Below are positions 40,651-48,358 of a DNA stretch of 64,000 nucleotides, piece by piece. The stretch comes from Candidatus Eremiobacteraceae bacterium (GTDB lineage Bacteria; Vulcanimicrobiota; Vulcanimicrobiia; Eremiobacterales; Eremiobacteraceae), in NCBI GenBank assembly GCA_035710745.1, contig DASTCX010000004.1, positions 247,763 to 311,762 of the forward strand, written 5' to 3'. A program made the translations under genes and the position numbers. Below the pieces are notes generated by a model. It was not told where the DNA came from and made no database searches. It saw nothing but the letters and a program-made list of their open reading frames with translations. The first letter of the stretch is position 1. Each line of letters begins with the position of its first letter.

Positions 40651-41015
40651 GCGCGCAGCGCCGCCTCGACGGCCGCCAACAAATCCGGCGGTTCAGACGG
40701 CTTTTCGATGACGCTGCCTATCCCGGCCAGCCCCATGAATTGGCGCATGCTCTCGTCCGACACCGTCGCCGTATAGAGTGCGACGCGCGTCTTCGCGAGC
40801 GCCGCATCGGCGCGAAGCGCACTGATGAATTCGATCCCGTCCATCCCCGGCATGTGCAGGTCCATGATGATGAGATCGGGTTTCGACGCGTGCGCGGAAG
40901 CGAGCGCCTCACCGCCGTCTGACGCTTCCCCGATCTCGTGACCGGCATGTTCGAGCACCAACCGCAACAATAGTCGGTTGTTGATGTCGTCGTCGACGAC
41001 GAGTATTCTCGCCAT
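40647..41015 (-). CDS. Stand-alone response-regulator receiver domain
   Basis: 122 residues, a complete CheY-like fold with no output domain. Conserved positions are acidic D8/D9 (LVVDDD), phospho-acceptor D52 (LIIMDLHMPGMDG), T82 and K105 (VIEKPSEPP). It probably relays phosphate from an unlinked histidine kinase to another receiver or to a partner protein. No kinase gene is present in the window. The gene is convergent with the preceding one and their stops overlap in a CTAG. It lies 38 bp upstream of nothing on its own strand, so it may be monocistronic. Confidence 0.92.
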   Translation of the reverse strand: MARILVVDDDINNRLLLRLVLEHAGHEIGEASDGGEALASAHASKPDLIIMDLHMPGMDGIEFISALRADAALAKTRVALYTATVSDESMRQFMGLAGIGSVIEKPSEPPDLLAAVEAALRA

Positions 41016-41053
41016 GCCGCGGCGCTTCGGCCTGACGGTCCGCGAACCCGGCT

Positions 41054-41827
41054 CTAAACGAGCCGCGCTACGGCGAGCAGGTCTTCGAGGCGGTCGACGT
41101 TCACCCCGAGTGCTGGCTCGTCAGAGGGGATGGCACGGCACGTGACGCCGGTCAACTCGCTCGCCCGTCTTTCGAGTTCGGCGATGCCGACGAGTCCGAG
41201 CGCGGTCCTCACGACGAGGAACGGAGAGAAGAGGGATGCGAGCCGTAGCGGCGACTTGCGCGCGGCGGCGAAGTCGCGGAGGATCGAGGCGATGTGCACC
41301 GCCGCACCGGCCCGGATGACGCTGCCGCCGCCGCCGCAGAACGTCCCCTCGCGCAGACGTACCCACGTGTGGCGGATGGTCGGATAGGCGGCCATGTGCG
41401 CCTCGCGCCGGATACAGCCGTAGCCGAGGTCGCAATCGAGCGTTCGCGCCGTCGCGGCGAATGAGTCGATCGCGTGCGCGGTTACGAGCGGGATGTCGGT
41501 CGCAGCGACGAGCACCATCTGCGCCGGCGGCAAGCCGGCGAAACCGGCGAGCATGCTGTCGATGAGATCGGTGCCCGGCGGGATGACGTCGTCGCAGAAC
41601 GATCGGTCGTTCCCGAACGCCGCTGCGAATGCGTTCGGTTGGGTGACGCAGCGGATGCGACCGACGGACGCCGAGGCGCGGAGCGCCCGGAGAACGCGTT
41701 CGAGCATCGTGACGCCGCCGACGGGAAGATACGCCTTGTTGGGGACCGCGTAGTTCGCGCGGCGGAAATCGCGCTCGAGCACGCCGCCGGCGAGTGCGAC
41801 GGCGACGAAGCGCGCGTCGTCGCTCAT
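41054..41827 (-). CDS. MobA-like nucleotidyltransferase family protein
   Basis: 257 residues. The N-terminus has a GT-A nucleotidyltransferase signature (VAVALAGG.....NKAYLPVGGVTMLERVLRAL), followed by MVLVAATDIPLVTAHAID with a metal-binding Asp. A C-terminal region (GGGGSVIRAGAAVHIASILRDFAAARKSPLRLASLFS) resembles the MobA-like proteins that purine- or nucleotide-sugar enzymes use. The product is not predictable. It lies 7 bp after ispE on the same strand. Because IspD, an enzyme of this same fold, works one step before IspE, a link to isoprenoid synthesis is worth noting, but the IspD motifs are not present. Confidence 0.65.
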   Translation of the reverse strand: MSDDARFVAVALAGGVLERDFRRANYAVPNKAYLPVGGVTMLERVLRALRASASVGRIRCVTQPNAFAAAFGNDRSFCDDVIPPGTDLIDSMLAGFAGLPPAQMVLVAATDIPLVTAHAIDSFAATARTLDCDLGYGCIRREAHMAAYPTIRHTWVRLREGTFCGGGGSVIRAGAAVHIASILRDFAAARKSPLRLASLFSPFLVVRTALGLVGIAELERRASELTGVTCRAIPSDEPALGVNVDRLEDLLAVARLV

Positions 41828-41834
41828 GCGTTCC

Positions 41835-42719
41835 TCACGCCGTCAAGCTCGTCACGCACGACCACTCGCCTTCGGCGATCGTCAGAAGCATCGCGGCCGT
41901 GCGCGCCGCGTCGACGGTTTCGAACAATCCGGCGACGCACGACCCGCTGCCGCAGAGAAGCGTCACCGCCGCGCCCGCAGCTTCGATCCGTTCGCGCGTC
42001 CTCGCGATCGTCGGATACGCTGCCTCGACAGGTTTCTGAAAGTCGTTGTGCGCGAGCGCGCACGCCGAAGCGAAGTCGCGTCTCTCGAGCGCGGCGACGA
42101 GTCGCTCGATCGCGTCGTCGTCGGCGAGGTCCCCTGCCGAATCGACGCGCGCAGCGTCGAGCAATTGATAGCCGGTCTTCGTGTCGACGCCGCCTTTCGG
42201 TTTGAGTAGGAGCACGCCCCAAGCCGGCGGTCCGAAATCGAGCTGGCGGACCTTCTCGCCGCGCCCTTCGACGACTTTGAGCCCCGGATACAGGCAAGCG
42301 GCGACGTCGGAGCCCGCCTTGATAGCGGCCGCGAGGAGCGCCTCGGCCGCGATCGGTCGACCCGCTTCAGCTGCGACCCGCGCGAGGCCGCGCAGGGCGG
42401 CGGCGGCATCCGCGCTGCCCCCGCCGAGGCCCGCCTGCTGCGGAAGGTGCTTCTTTATGTGGATCGCGACGGCGGGGAGGTCCACGTCTAGGTTGAGCGC
42501 GGCCACATATCCGAGGTTGGCATCGAGGTCGATGGCCGGGTCGTCGCAGTCGACCGAAAACGCGCTCGAGCCCTCGAACCGGACCTCATCGCCGACCGCG
42601 AGATCGGCGACGACCGAGCGGAGGGCGTGAAAGCCGTCCTGCCGCTTGGCGCCGATCTCGAGGCGAATGTTGAACTTCGCCCGTGCCATAACGGCGAACC
42701 CGCGGGCAGCCGCCTCCAT
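41835..42719 (-). CDS. ispE: 4-diphosphocytidyl-2-C-methyl-D-erythritol kinase IspE
   Basis: 294 residues from the ATG at 42719, which has GAAGG upstream and gives the usual family length. A later ATG (42689) would cut the first strand. IspE phosphorylates CDP-ME in the non-mevalonate isoprenoid pathway. GHMP-kinase motifs are ARAKFNIRLEIGAKRQDGFHALRSV, the ATP loop KHLPQQAGLGGGSADAAAALRGL and the C-terminal LLCGSGSCVAGLF. All are intact. It is read leftward with the MobA-like gene downstream. A much longer open frame continues upstream through the pilT region but is antisense to a real gene. Confidence 0.93.
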   Translation of the reverse strand: MEAAARGFAVMARAKFNIRLEIGAKRQDGFHALRSVVADLAVGDEVRFEGSSAFSVDCDDPAIDLDANLGYVAALNLDVDLPAVAIHIKKHLPQQAGLGGGSADAAAALRGLARVAAEAGRPIAAEALLAAAIKAGSDVAACLYPGLKVVEGRGEKVRQLDFGPPAWGVLLLKPKGGVDTKTGYQLLDAARVDSAGDLADDDAIERLVAALERRDFASACALAHNDFQKPVEAAYPTIARTRERIEAAGAAVTLLCGSGSCVAGLFETVDAARTAAMLLTIAEGEWSCVTSLTA

Positions 42720-42866
42720 GGCGCCAGCCTTCAAAGGGGTTGCTGGGCCGTCCTCCGGCACTGCGGGAGGCCGCGGCGAGCCTGGTCCGCCGGGTGGTCG
42801 AGCCGATAATATATAGGAGAAAGGCGGCGAGCCTAGGGGCATCGCGCGCCCAGAAAGGTGTCTTCC

Positions 42867-43994
42867 GTGGATATCGCGCCGAGCCGGCCACAACAACTCG
42901 ACCTTGACTCGCTTTTGCGCCAGATGGTGGAGATGGGAGCGTCCGACCTTCATCTGAAGGCGGCCGCGCCGCCGATCGCGCGCGTCCACGGCATCCTGAC
43001 GCCGATCGGCGACAAACCGCTGTCGTTGCCCGAGTGCGAGAACCTCATCTTCTCGTCGATGACGCACGCGCAGCAGCAAGAGTTCATGGATACGCACGAG
43101 CTCGACTACGCGTACGGTCTCCACGGTCACGGCCGTTTCCGCGTCAACGCGTACTTCCAGCGCGGCACGGTGAGCGCCGCGTTCCGAACGGTTCGGCTCG
43201 ACATCCCCAGCACCGATGAGCTGCGCCTCCCGCCGGTCATCCGTAAGCTGTGCGAACAGCAAGACGGCATCATATTGCTCACCGGCGCGACCGGCACCGG
43301 AAAGTCGACGACGCTCGCATCGATGATCGACTTCATCAACGCGACGCAGAAGCGGCACATCGTCACGATCGAAGATCCGATCGAGTACATCCACGTCGAC
43401 AAGAAATCGATCATCTCGCAGCGCGAAGTCGGCATCGATACCGAATCGTTCACGCTCGCCCTCAAGCAAGCGCTGCGCCAGGATCCCGACGTCATCCTCA
43501 TCGGTGAGATGCGTGATCCCGAGACGATCATCACGGCGCTGACGGCGGCCGAGACCGGTCACCTCGTGCTCTCGACGCTTCACACGCAGAACACGGTCCA
43601 AGCGCTCGAACGCATCATGGACGCGCTGCCCGAAGGCAACCGCAAACAGTTCACCGTCCAACTGTCGACGAGCTTGCGCGCGATCATCTCTCAGCGTTTG
43701 CTTGCGCGGCTCGACGGCTCCGGCCGTGTTCCGGCGGTCGAAGTGCTCATCGCGACGCCGACGATCCGAAGCCTCATCCTCGAAGGCAAGTTCGGCGATA
43801 TGTACCAGTTCATGGTCAACGGCCGCTTCGACGGCATGCAGACGTTCACGCAATCGCTGCTCGATCTGTACCAAAGCGGCCTCGTGACGGAGAAAGAAGC
43901 GTTCTCGAAGGCCGATAAGCCGACCGAATTCCGTCTTGCGATCGAAGGCCACGTCACGACGGGCGCAGATCTGCAAGAACTGTCGAACTGGTAG
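42867..43994 (+). CDS. pilT: Type IV pilus retraction ATPase PilT
   Basis: 375 residues. GTG at 42867 is preferred over GTG at 42858 because AGAAAGG (42852-42858) then sits eight bases upstream. PilT hexamers depolymerise pili and drive twitching motility. Landmarks are the N-terminal LLRQMVEMGASDLHLKAAAPP domain, Walker A GATGTGKSTT (about 140), Asp box EDPIEYIHVDKKS.ISQREVG, Walker B DVILIGEMRDPETI and His box LSTLHTQNTVQALERI. The family's AIRNLIRE-type motif appears as TIRSLILEGK. No other pilus gene is in the window. It is divergent from ispE. Confidence 0.95.
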   Translation: MDIAPSRPQQLDLDSLLRQMVEMGASDLHLKAAAPPIARVHGILTPIGDKPLSLPECENLIFSSMTHAQQQEFMDTHELDYAYGLHGHGRFRVNAYFQRGTVSAAFRTVRLDIPSTDELRLPPVIRKLCEQQDGIILLTGATGTGKSTTLASMIDFINATQKRHIVTIEDPIEYIHVDKKSIISQREVGIDTESFTLALKQALRQDPDVILIGEMRDPETIITALTAAETGHLVLSTLHTQNTVQALERIMDALPEGNRKQFTVQLSTSLRAIISQRLLARLDGSGRVPAVEVLIATPTIRSLILEGKFGDMYQFMVNGRFDGMQTFTQSLLDLYQSGLVTEKEAFSKADKPTEFRLAIEGHVTTGADLQELSNW

Positions 43995-44075
43995 TCGATA
44001 GAGTAGTCCGTCCCACGAAGGTGGCCGCCTTCGATGTTTCGTACCAGCGCGATTGCGGGATAAGTTCCGCGTACG

Positions 44076-44309
44076 ATGACGAACTCCAAAACATCCCGTT
44101 TTGCTTTTTGGCCGGTTGCGCTCGCCGCTGCCGCCATAGCTTTATTCTCTTCCGTCCAGCTAGGGAAGGCGATCGGCGGCGAGCTCCTCGCGCATGGCGT
44201 CGTGGGCAAGAGCGTCGCCCAAGCGCCGCCGGTTTCGGCGACAAAATCCGAGGTCGTGGGCGCCCGACCGTTCGTCGCAGGTGCGCCGGGACAGCCGACT
44301 CCACGCTGA
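44076..44309 (+). CDS. Small single-span membrane or exported protein
   Basis: 77 residues from ATG. It has a basic N-terminus (TNSKTSRFAFW) followed by a hydrophobic stretch (PVALAAAAIALFSSV) that could be a membrane segment or uncleaved signal. A Pro/Val/Ala-rich tail (SVAQAPPVSATKSEVVGARPF) follows. No family is recognised. It lies between pilT and a good intrinsic terminator, on the same strand, so it may be the last gene of the pilT transcript. The ribosome binding site is weak, so the call is tentative. Confidence 0.4.
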   Translation: MTNSKTSRFAFWPVALAAAAIALFSSVQLGKAIGGELLAHGVVGKSVAQAPPVSATKSEVVGARPFVAGAPGQPTPR

Positions 44310-44341
44310 CGTCCCGCCCGTAGGGTGTCGCGATTGTCTCC

Positions 44342-44367
44342 AAGCCGGTTCGAGAGCCGGCTTTTTT
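44342..44367 (+). terminator. Intrinsic terminator before pdxS
   Basis: Stem AAGCCGG/CCGGCTT with an eight-base loop TTCGAGAG, followed by TTTTTT (44362-44367). It is a textbook Rho-independent terminator for the pilT-side transcript. Only 16 bases separate it from the pdxS ATG, so the pdxS promoter must overlap the terminator or lie upstream of it. Confidence 0.88.
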
Positions 44368-44383
44368 CTGCTATCCTTGATGC

Positions 44384-45292
44384 ATGGCAGACAAAGCAGA
44401 GAAACCAGATAAGCAAAAAGGCACCGATAAGGTCAAGCGCGGTCTCGCGCAGATGCTCAAGGGCGGCGTCATCATGGACGTCACGACGCCCGAGCAGGCG
44501 ATCATCGCCCAAGAGGCCGGTGCGGTCGCGGTCATGGCGCTCGAGCGCGTCCCCGCCGACATCCGCAAAGAAGGCGGCGTCGCGCGGATGGCGTCGATCG
44601 AGATCATCCAGCGCATCATGGACGTCGTGACGATTCCGGTCATGGCCAAAGCGCGGATCGGTCACTTCGTCGAGGCGCAAGTACTCGAATCGCTCGGCGT
44701 CGACTTCATCGACGAGAGCGAAGTGCTCACGCCGGCCGACGAGTCGTATCACATCGACAAGAAGCCGTTCACGGTGCCGTTCGTGTGCGGCGCTCGCAAC
44801 CTCGGCGAAGCGCTGCGGCGGATCTCCGAAGGCGCCGCGATGATCCGCACGAAGGGCGAAGCCGGCTCGGGTAACATCGTCGAAGCGATCCGTCACCTGC
44901 GTCAAGTGACCGACGAGATCCGACGGCTGACGGTTCTGCCGTCCGAAGAGCTCGTTTCGGTGTCGCGCGATTTGGGCGCGTCGCTCGACGTCGTCCGCGA
45001 AGTGGCAAAGCTCGGCAAACTCCCGGTCGTGATGTTCGTCGCGGGCGGCGTCGCGACGCCGGCGGATGCGGCGCTCTGCATGCAGCTCGGATCCGAAGGC
45101 ATCTTCGTGGGCTCGGGCATCTTCAAGAGCGCGAATCCCGCGAAAACGGCGAAAGCGATCGTCTCCGCGACGCACTACTTCGACGACCCGAAAGTCGTGC
45201 TCGACGTGAGCAAAGAGATCGGCGCGCCGATGCAGGGTCTCGAGATCAGCCAGATCCCGAAGGATCAATTGCTGGCCGAGCGCGGCTGGTAG
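44384..45292 (+). CDS. pdxS: Pyridoxal 5'-phosphate synthase, synthase subunit PdxS
   Basis: 302 residues from ATG. PdxS builds PLP from ribose 5-phosphate, glyceraldehyde 3-phosphate and ammonia supplied by PdxT. Conserved residues include D32 in [12 protein letters not shown] and the imine-forming K89 in [31 protein letters not shown] and [17 protein letters not shown] are also seen. The phosphate-binding loop is [30 protein letters not shown]. Length is normal. The partner pdxT follows on the same strand, but two REP-like palindromes lie between them. Confidence 0.95.
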   Translation: MADKAEKPDKQKGTDKVKRGLAQMLKGGVIMDVTTPEQAIIAQEAGAVAVMALERVPADIRKEGGVARMASIEIIQRIMDVVTIPVMAKARIGHFVEAQVLESLGVDFIDESEVLTPADESYHIDKKPFTVPFVCGARNLGEALRRISEGAAMIRTKGEAGSGNIVEAIRHLRQVTDEIRRLTVLPSEELVSVSRDLGASLDVVREVAKLGKLPVVMFVAGGVATPADAALCMQLGSEGIFVGSGIFKSANPAKTAKAIVSATHYFDDPKVVLDVSKEIGAPMQGLEISQIPKDQLLAERGW

Positions 45293-45311
45293 TGGCGATC
45301 TGAACAAAAGG

Positions 45312-45345
45312 GTAGCGGTCGAGATTTATCTCGGCCGCCGCGGCC
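45312..45345 (+). repeat. REP-like palindrome, copy 5
   Basis: Head GTAG, arms CGGTCGAGAT/ATCTCGGCCG with one A-to-G change in the right arm, tail CGCGGCC. It lies between pdxS and pdxT. Confidence 0.88.
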
Positions 45346-45356
45346 TAAATAAAAAG

Positions 45357-45390
45357 GGAGCGGTCGAGATTTATCTCGACCGCCGCGGCC
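45357..45390 (+). repeat. REP-like palindrome, copy 6
   Basis: Perfect type A copy with GGAG head and CGCGGCC tail, nine bases before the pdxT ATG. It therefore occupies the position where the pdxT ribosome binding site would be expected. Confidence 0.9.
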
Positions 45391-45399
45391 TTCCATAGC

Positions 45400-45999
45400 A
45401 TGGCGAAAGAAGATCTCACGATCGGCGTCCTCTCGCTCCAAGGCGACGTCGAAGAGCACATCGATGCGCTTCTCGCGATCAAGGTCGAAGGCCGCGGCGT
45501 CAAGACGCCTGAGGACCTCGCCGAAATCGATGGTCTCATCATCCCAGGCGGCGAATCGACGACGGTCGGCGAGATGGTCGGCCGTTTCGGACTCACGAAG
45601 CCGCTCGAGAAACGCGTCGCGGCGGGTATGCCGGTATGGGGCACGTGCATGGGCATGATCGTTCTCGCGAAAAAAGTGCAAGGCTCGACGCAGCCGACGC
45701 TCGGCCTGCTTTCTATAGAAGTGAAGCGCAACGCATTCGGCCGTCAGATCGAAAGCGCGGAGGTTCCGCTCGATATCACGGGCATCGAAGGCAAGCCTTT
45801 CCCCGGCATCTTCATCCGAGCACCGTGGATCGAGAGCGCTTGGGATGATGCGCGCATCCTCGCGCGGCTCGACGGTCACGGCGTCATGGTGCGGCAGAAG
45901 CGAATCCTCGGGACCTCATTCCATCCCGAGTTGACCGAAGACCACCGCGTTCACCGCTACTTCTCCGAGATGGTCGCCGCGGCGAAAAGGAGCGCCTGA
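45400..45999 (+). CDS. pdxT: Pyridoxal 5'-phosphate synthase, glutaminase subunit PdxT
   Basis: 199 residues from ATG. PdxT hydrolyses glutamine and channels ammonia to PdxS. Class I glutaminase triad: C83 (VWGTCMGMIVLA), H175 and E177 (TSFHPELTED). The oxyanion loop is LIIPGGESTTVGEM. IGVLSLQGDVEEHIDAL is the PdxT N-terminus. A type A palindrome ends nine bases before the ATG, leaving no purine-rich ribosome binding site other than part of the repeat. Expression could be coupled to, or limited by, that hairpin. Confidence 0.95.
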   Translation: MAKEDLTIGVLSLQGDVEEHIDALLAIKVEGRGVKTPEDLAEIDGLIIPGGESTTVGEMVGRFGLTKPLEKRVAAGMPVWGTCMGMIVLAKKVQGSTQPTLGLLSIEVKRNAFGRQIESAEVPLDITGIEGKPFPGIFIRAPWIESAWDDARILARLDGHGVMVRQKRILGTSFHPELTEDHRVHRYFSEMVAAAKRSA

Positions 46000-46036
46000 G
46001 CCCGTCGCCCGAACCATCGAATACGGAGGCTTCGGT

Positions 46037-46354
46037 ATGGCCGCGCAGACTTCGGATCGGCCGGAAACGGTGGAATCATCGAAGGGTCCGCCTCCAGTGC
46101 GGACCCTTCTGTTCAGCATGTTGTCGCTGCTCGTCGAGGTCTCGGCGCATCACGTGGGTGCGGGCGTGCCGAACGTCGGTGGTGATGATAGGGCCGAAGG
46201 CACCATCGATCTCGAAGAAGCGCGGATCGCGATCGATGCCGCGAACGCCCTCCTGAGCGCCGTGGGAAGAGCTCTTTCGCGCGACGAAAGGCATGCACTC
46301 GAGGGCCTGCTCACTCAGCTGCAGGTCGAATACGTGAAGCGGTCTGGTAGATAA
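46037..46354 (+). CDS. DUF1844-like small helical protein
   Basis: 105 residues from ATG. After a polar N-terminus, RTLLFSMLSLLVEVSAHHVGAGVP is followed by EGTIDLEEARIAIDAANALLSAVGRALSRDERHALEGLLTQLQVEYVKRSG. That arrangement (a first helix, then D-L-x-x-A-R-x-x-I-D and a terminal L-x-x-L-x-x-x-Y-V helix) is the DUF1844 pattern. Function is unknown. The TAA overlaps the ATG of the HNH nuclease gene (TAATG), so the two are translationally coupled. Confidence 0.7.
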   Translation: MAAQTSDRPETVESSKGPPPVRTLLFSMLSLLVEVSAHHVGAGVPNVGGDDRAEGTIDLEEARIAIDAANALLSAVGRALSRDERHALEGLLTQLQVEYVKRSGR

Positions 46355-46884
46355 TGGTCGATGTCCTGGTGCTCAATGCGACCTACGAAGCGCTCAACGT
46401 CACCTCGTTGCAGCGGGCGGTGAAGCTCGTCTTCGCCGGCAAGGCCGAGGTCCTACACAACCACGAGAAGCTGCTGCGCGCCGCGACGTTCGAGATGCGC
46501 ATGCCGTCGATCATCCGCATGCTCTACTACATCCGCCGTCCGCGCCAGCAAGTCGCGCTGACGAAGAAGAACGTCCTTTTGCGCGACGACTATCGCTGCC
46601 AGTACTGCGGCACGAAGGGCGAAGGCCCGATGACGGTCGACCACGTCATCCCGAAGAGCACCGGCGGTCCGTCGACGTGGGAGAACCTCGTCTGCGCGTG
46701 TCTCATGTGCAACAACCGGAAGAACAACCGGACCCCGCAGGACGCGAATCTGCACCTGATGCGCAAGCCGCGCACGCCGAAGTACATCCCGTGGATCCAA
46801 GTGAAGCGCCACACGCTGCCAGGCGAGTGGTACAAGTTCCTATTCCTCTACGACGTGTCGATCGACGAGCGCATCGAAACCTGA
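46354..46884 (+). CDS. HNH endonuclease family protein
   Basis: 176 residues from an ATG overlapping the DUF1844 stop. The N-terminal half (VLVLNATYEALNVTSLQRAVKLVFAGKAEVL) is the domain usual in chromosomal HNH proteins of this family. The nuclease core has CQYCG, TVDHVIPKSTGGPSTWENLVCACLMCNNRKNNRTP with two CxxC zinc pairs and the catalytic D-H and N-x-x-x-x-x-x-N residues. The end is HTLPGEWYKFLFLYD. These proteins are widespread housekeeping-type genes with unclear targets. Neither a methylase nor mobile DNA is adjacent. Confidence 0.88.
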   Translation: MVDVLVLNATYEALNVTSLQRAVKLVFAGKAEVLHNHEKLLRAATFEMRMPSIIRMLYYIRRPRQQVALTKKNVLLRDDYRCQYCGTKGEGPMTVDHVIPKSTGGPSTWENLVCACLMCNNRKNNRTPQDANLHLMRKPRTPKYIPWIQVKRHTLPGEWYKFLFLYDVSIDERIET

Positions 46885-46899
46885 AACCGGAAGAGCCTG

Positions 46900-46933
46900 G
46901 GAGCGGTCGAGATCCATCGCGACCGCCGCGGTC
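46900..46933 (+). repeat. REP-like palindrome, copy 7 (imperfect)
   Basis: GGAG head, left arm GCGGTCGAGATCC and right arm ATCGCGACCGC with mismatches, CGCGGTC tail. It lies 16 bp after the HNH stop and directly upstream of a possible zinc-ribbon mini-gene. Confidence 0.82.
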
Positions 46934-46949
46934 TTGCCAAATCACCCCG

Positions 46950-47063
46950 ACGGATGAGTCGCTTCGCTGCTACGCTTGCGGTTCGACGCGCATGATAAAC
47001 AAGCTCGCAAAAGTCTTCTGCGCAGATTGCCACCGCCTCGTCGCCAACTGCTGCGGCGACTGA
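46950..47063 (+). CDS. Possible zinc-ribbon mini-protein without a standard start codon
   Basis: The frame ending at 47063 encodes ESLRCYACGSTRMINKLAK followed by VFCADCHRLVANCCGD. Two CxxC pairs spaced as in a zinc ribbon, and a KVFCADCxRLVxNC-type end, look like a real small protein rather than chance. Reading back from the first Cys pair, no ATG, GTG or TTG occurs in frame before the palindrome at 46900-46933. An in-frame ATG (46992) exists only after the first pair. Either an unusual start is used, the repeat has displaced the true start, or the frame is a decayed gene. Confidence 0.4.
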   Translation, partial: TDESLRCYACGSTRMINKLAKVFCADCHRLVANCCGD

Positions 47064-47064
47064 C

Positions 47065-47493
47065 GTGCGCTCGCAGGAGCCGCTACCCCCAACTCTCGTC
47101 AAGCTTTTCGCGTTGGGCCGTTTTGCCGTCGTCGGGGGAGTGCTCGGTTTTCTCTGTGGGTTGGCGATTGGGTTGACCTTGGTCGGGTCATCAGCGATAG
47201 CGTCAAGCGAGGCGCAACGCGAGATAGCTTCGGCGGCCCTTCGAACGGGTGCACTACTCGGCGCGATGTATCTGCCGGCGGCCGTCCTCTTTCTAGCGCC
47301 GAGGAAAATCGATGCGAAGCTCGTAGGCGTCGCGTGCGTCGCGGCTATTATTTTCGGTATCGTTGGAGATGCCGCGATAGGTCCTTGGGCGCCGCCATCC
47401 GTTGCGGCATCGCTTGGCTTCTGGTTGACGATATTCGCGATCTATCAGCGCGACCATCGGCGGTCAGTAGGCCGCACGAGTTACCTGCCTTAG
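47065..47493 (+). CDS. Small membrane protein, unknown
   Basis: 142 residues from GTG, 2 bp after the zinc-ribbon frame. Four hydrophobic stretches are visible: FAVVGGVLGFLCGLAIGLTLVG, ALLGAMYLPAAVLFLA, LVGVACVAAIIFGIVGDAAIG and SLGFWLTIFAIY. A short loop contains ASSEAQREIASAALR. No family is recognised. It is convergent with the methyltransferase gene to the right. Base composition is slightly lower in GC than the surrounding core genes. Confidence 0.6.
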   Translation: MRSQEPLPPTLVKLFALGRFAVVGGVLGFLCGLAIGLTLVGSSAIASSEAQREIASAALRTGALLGAMYLPAAVLFLAPRKIDAKLVGVACVAAIIFGIVGDAAIGPWAPPSVAASLGFWLTIFAIYQRDHRRSVGRTSYLP

Positions 47494-47503
47494 CGGTATT
47501 TCG

Positions 47504-48322
47504 TCACGCCGGCTTTACGCACCAAGCGCCGATCATCGAAGGCCACGCGATGACCGCATCGGCCTCAGTCATCTCGGCGAACATGCGCGCCGGTAGCGTC
47601 GCTAGATCCCCGACCTCAGCCAACGACGTTTCGTCGATGTGCGGCCGCAGGCTCACGAGCACGGCAGCCGTCCAATCGCAGAAGGCTGCCTCCATGCCGG
47701 TCAGCGTTTCCATGTGCAGCGAGGGTCGCGGCAGCCCGGCTTCCTGAAACACGCGCGGCAAGCCAAAGCCCATCTCCACGTTACCGCCGGTCTTGACGAA
47801 CGTCGATGTGATGAGCCGTACGGCGGCGCCGCTTAGCGGCAGGTCCGCGTGCTTGCTCAAGCACAGCTCCCACGAGACTTCATGGAAAGCGATAGCTCCG
47901 CCCGGCCGCACGAGACGTGCGACCGCGCGAACGACCTGCGCCGGATCGGCGACGAACATCAAGATCCAGCGGCCGACGGCGGCGTCGAACGATTTGAGAT
48001 CGCGCAGATCTGCGACGTCGCCTTGGCGGAAAGTCACGTTGGTGAGGTGCGCGCGCTGCACGCGCTCGCGCGCACGTGCGATGGAGTCGGCATTCCTTTC
48101 GACCCCGACGATTTCGCCGGTCGGACCCACTATGTCGGCGAGCAGCAGCGAGACGTCGCCGGCCCCTGAACCGAGGTCCAGCACGCGTTGGCCCGGCCCA
48201 ACGCCGGCGCTCCTGAAAACACGCTCGGTCAAAGGATTGAAAAGCACCGCCTGGCGCGCGAGCCGCTCGTGCTCGGCATCGGTGTTGCCCAACGAGTACG
48301 TCATCCGCTTGCTATCCGACAC
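47504..48322 (-). CDS. SAM-dependent class I methyltransferase
   Basis: 272 residues from ATG (48322). An in-frame ATG six codons in is an alternative. Motif I is QRVLDLGSGAGDVSLLLADIVG, the ribose-binding acidic residue is in GEIVGVERN, motif II is NVTFRQGDVADLRDLKSFDAAVGRWILMFV and motif III is LVRPGGAIAFHEVSWE. The C-terminal part (about 150-272) is a variable substrate domain. Similar UbiE/small-molecule type enzymes methylate metabolites, but the substrate is unknown. It is 36 bp downstream of the quinone oxidoreductase gene on the same strand. Confidence 0.85.
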   Translation of the reverse strand: MSDSKRMTYSLGNTDAEHERLARQAVLFNPLTERVFRSAGVGPGQRVLDLGSGAGDVSLLLADIVGPTGEIVGVERNADSIARARERVQRAHLTNVTFRQGDVADLRDLKSFDAAVGRWILMFVADPAQVVRAVARLVRPGGAIAFHEVSWELCLSKHADLPLSGAAVRLITSTFVKTGGNVEMGFGLPRVFQEAGLPRPSLHMETLTGMEAAFCDWTAAVLVSLRPHIDETSLAEVGDLATLPARMFAEMTEADAVIAWPSMIGAWCVKPA

Positions 48323-48358
48323 GACGCCGCCATTTTGCGAGGCTGCGGCTGCGTGCCT

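Noticed and set aside
42720..43976. A 713-codon leftward open frame covering ispE and continuing across the pilT region.
   Set aside because: The part beyond 42719 is antisense to pilT, which has every PilT motif. The antisense protein is Arg/Asp/Leu-rich without a fold signature, as expected for a shadow frame in high-GC DNA.
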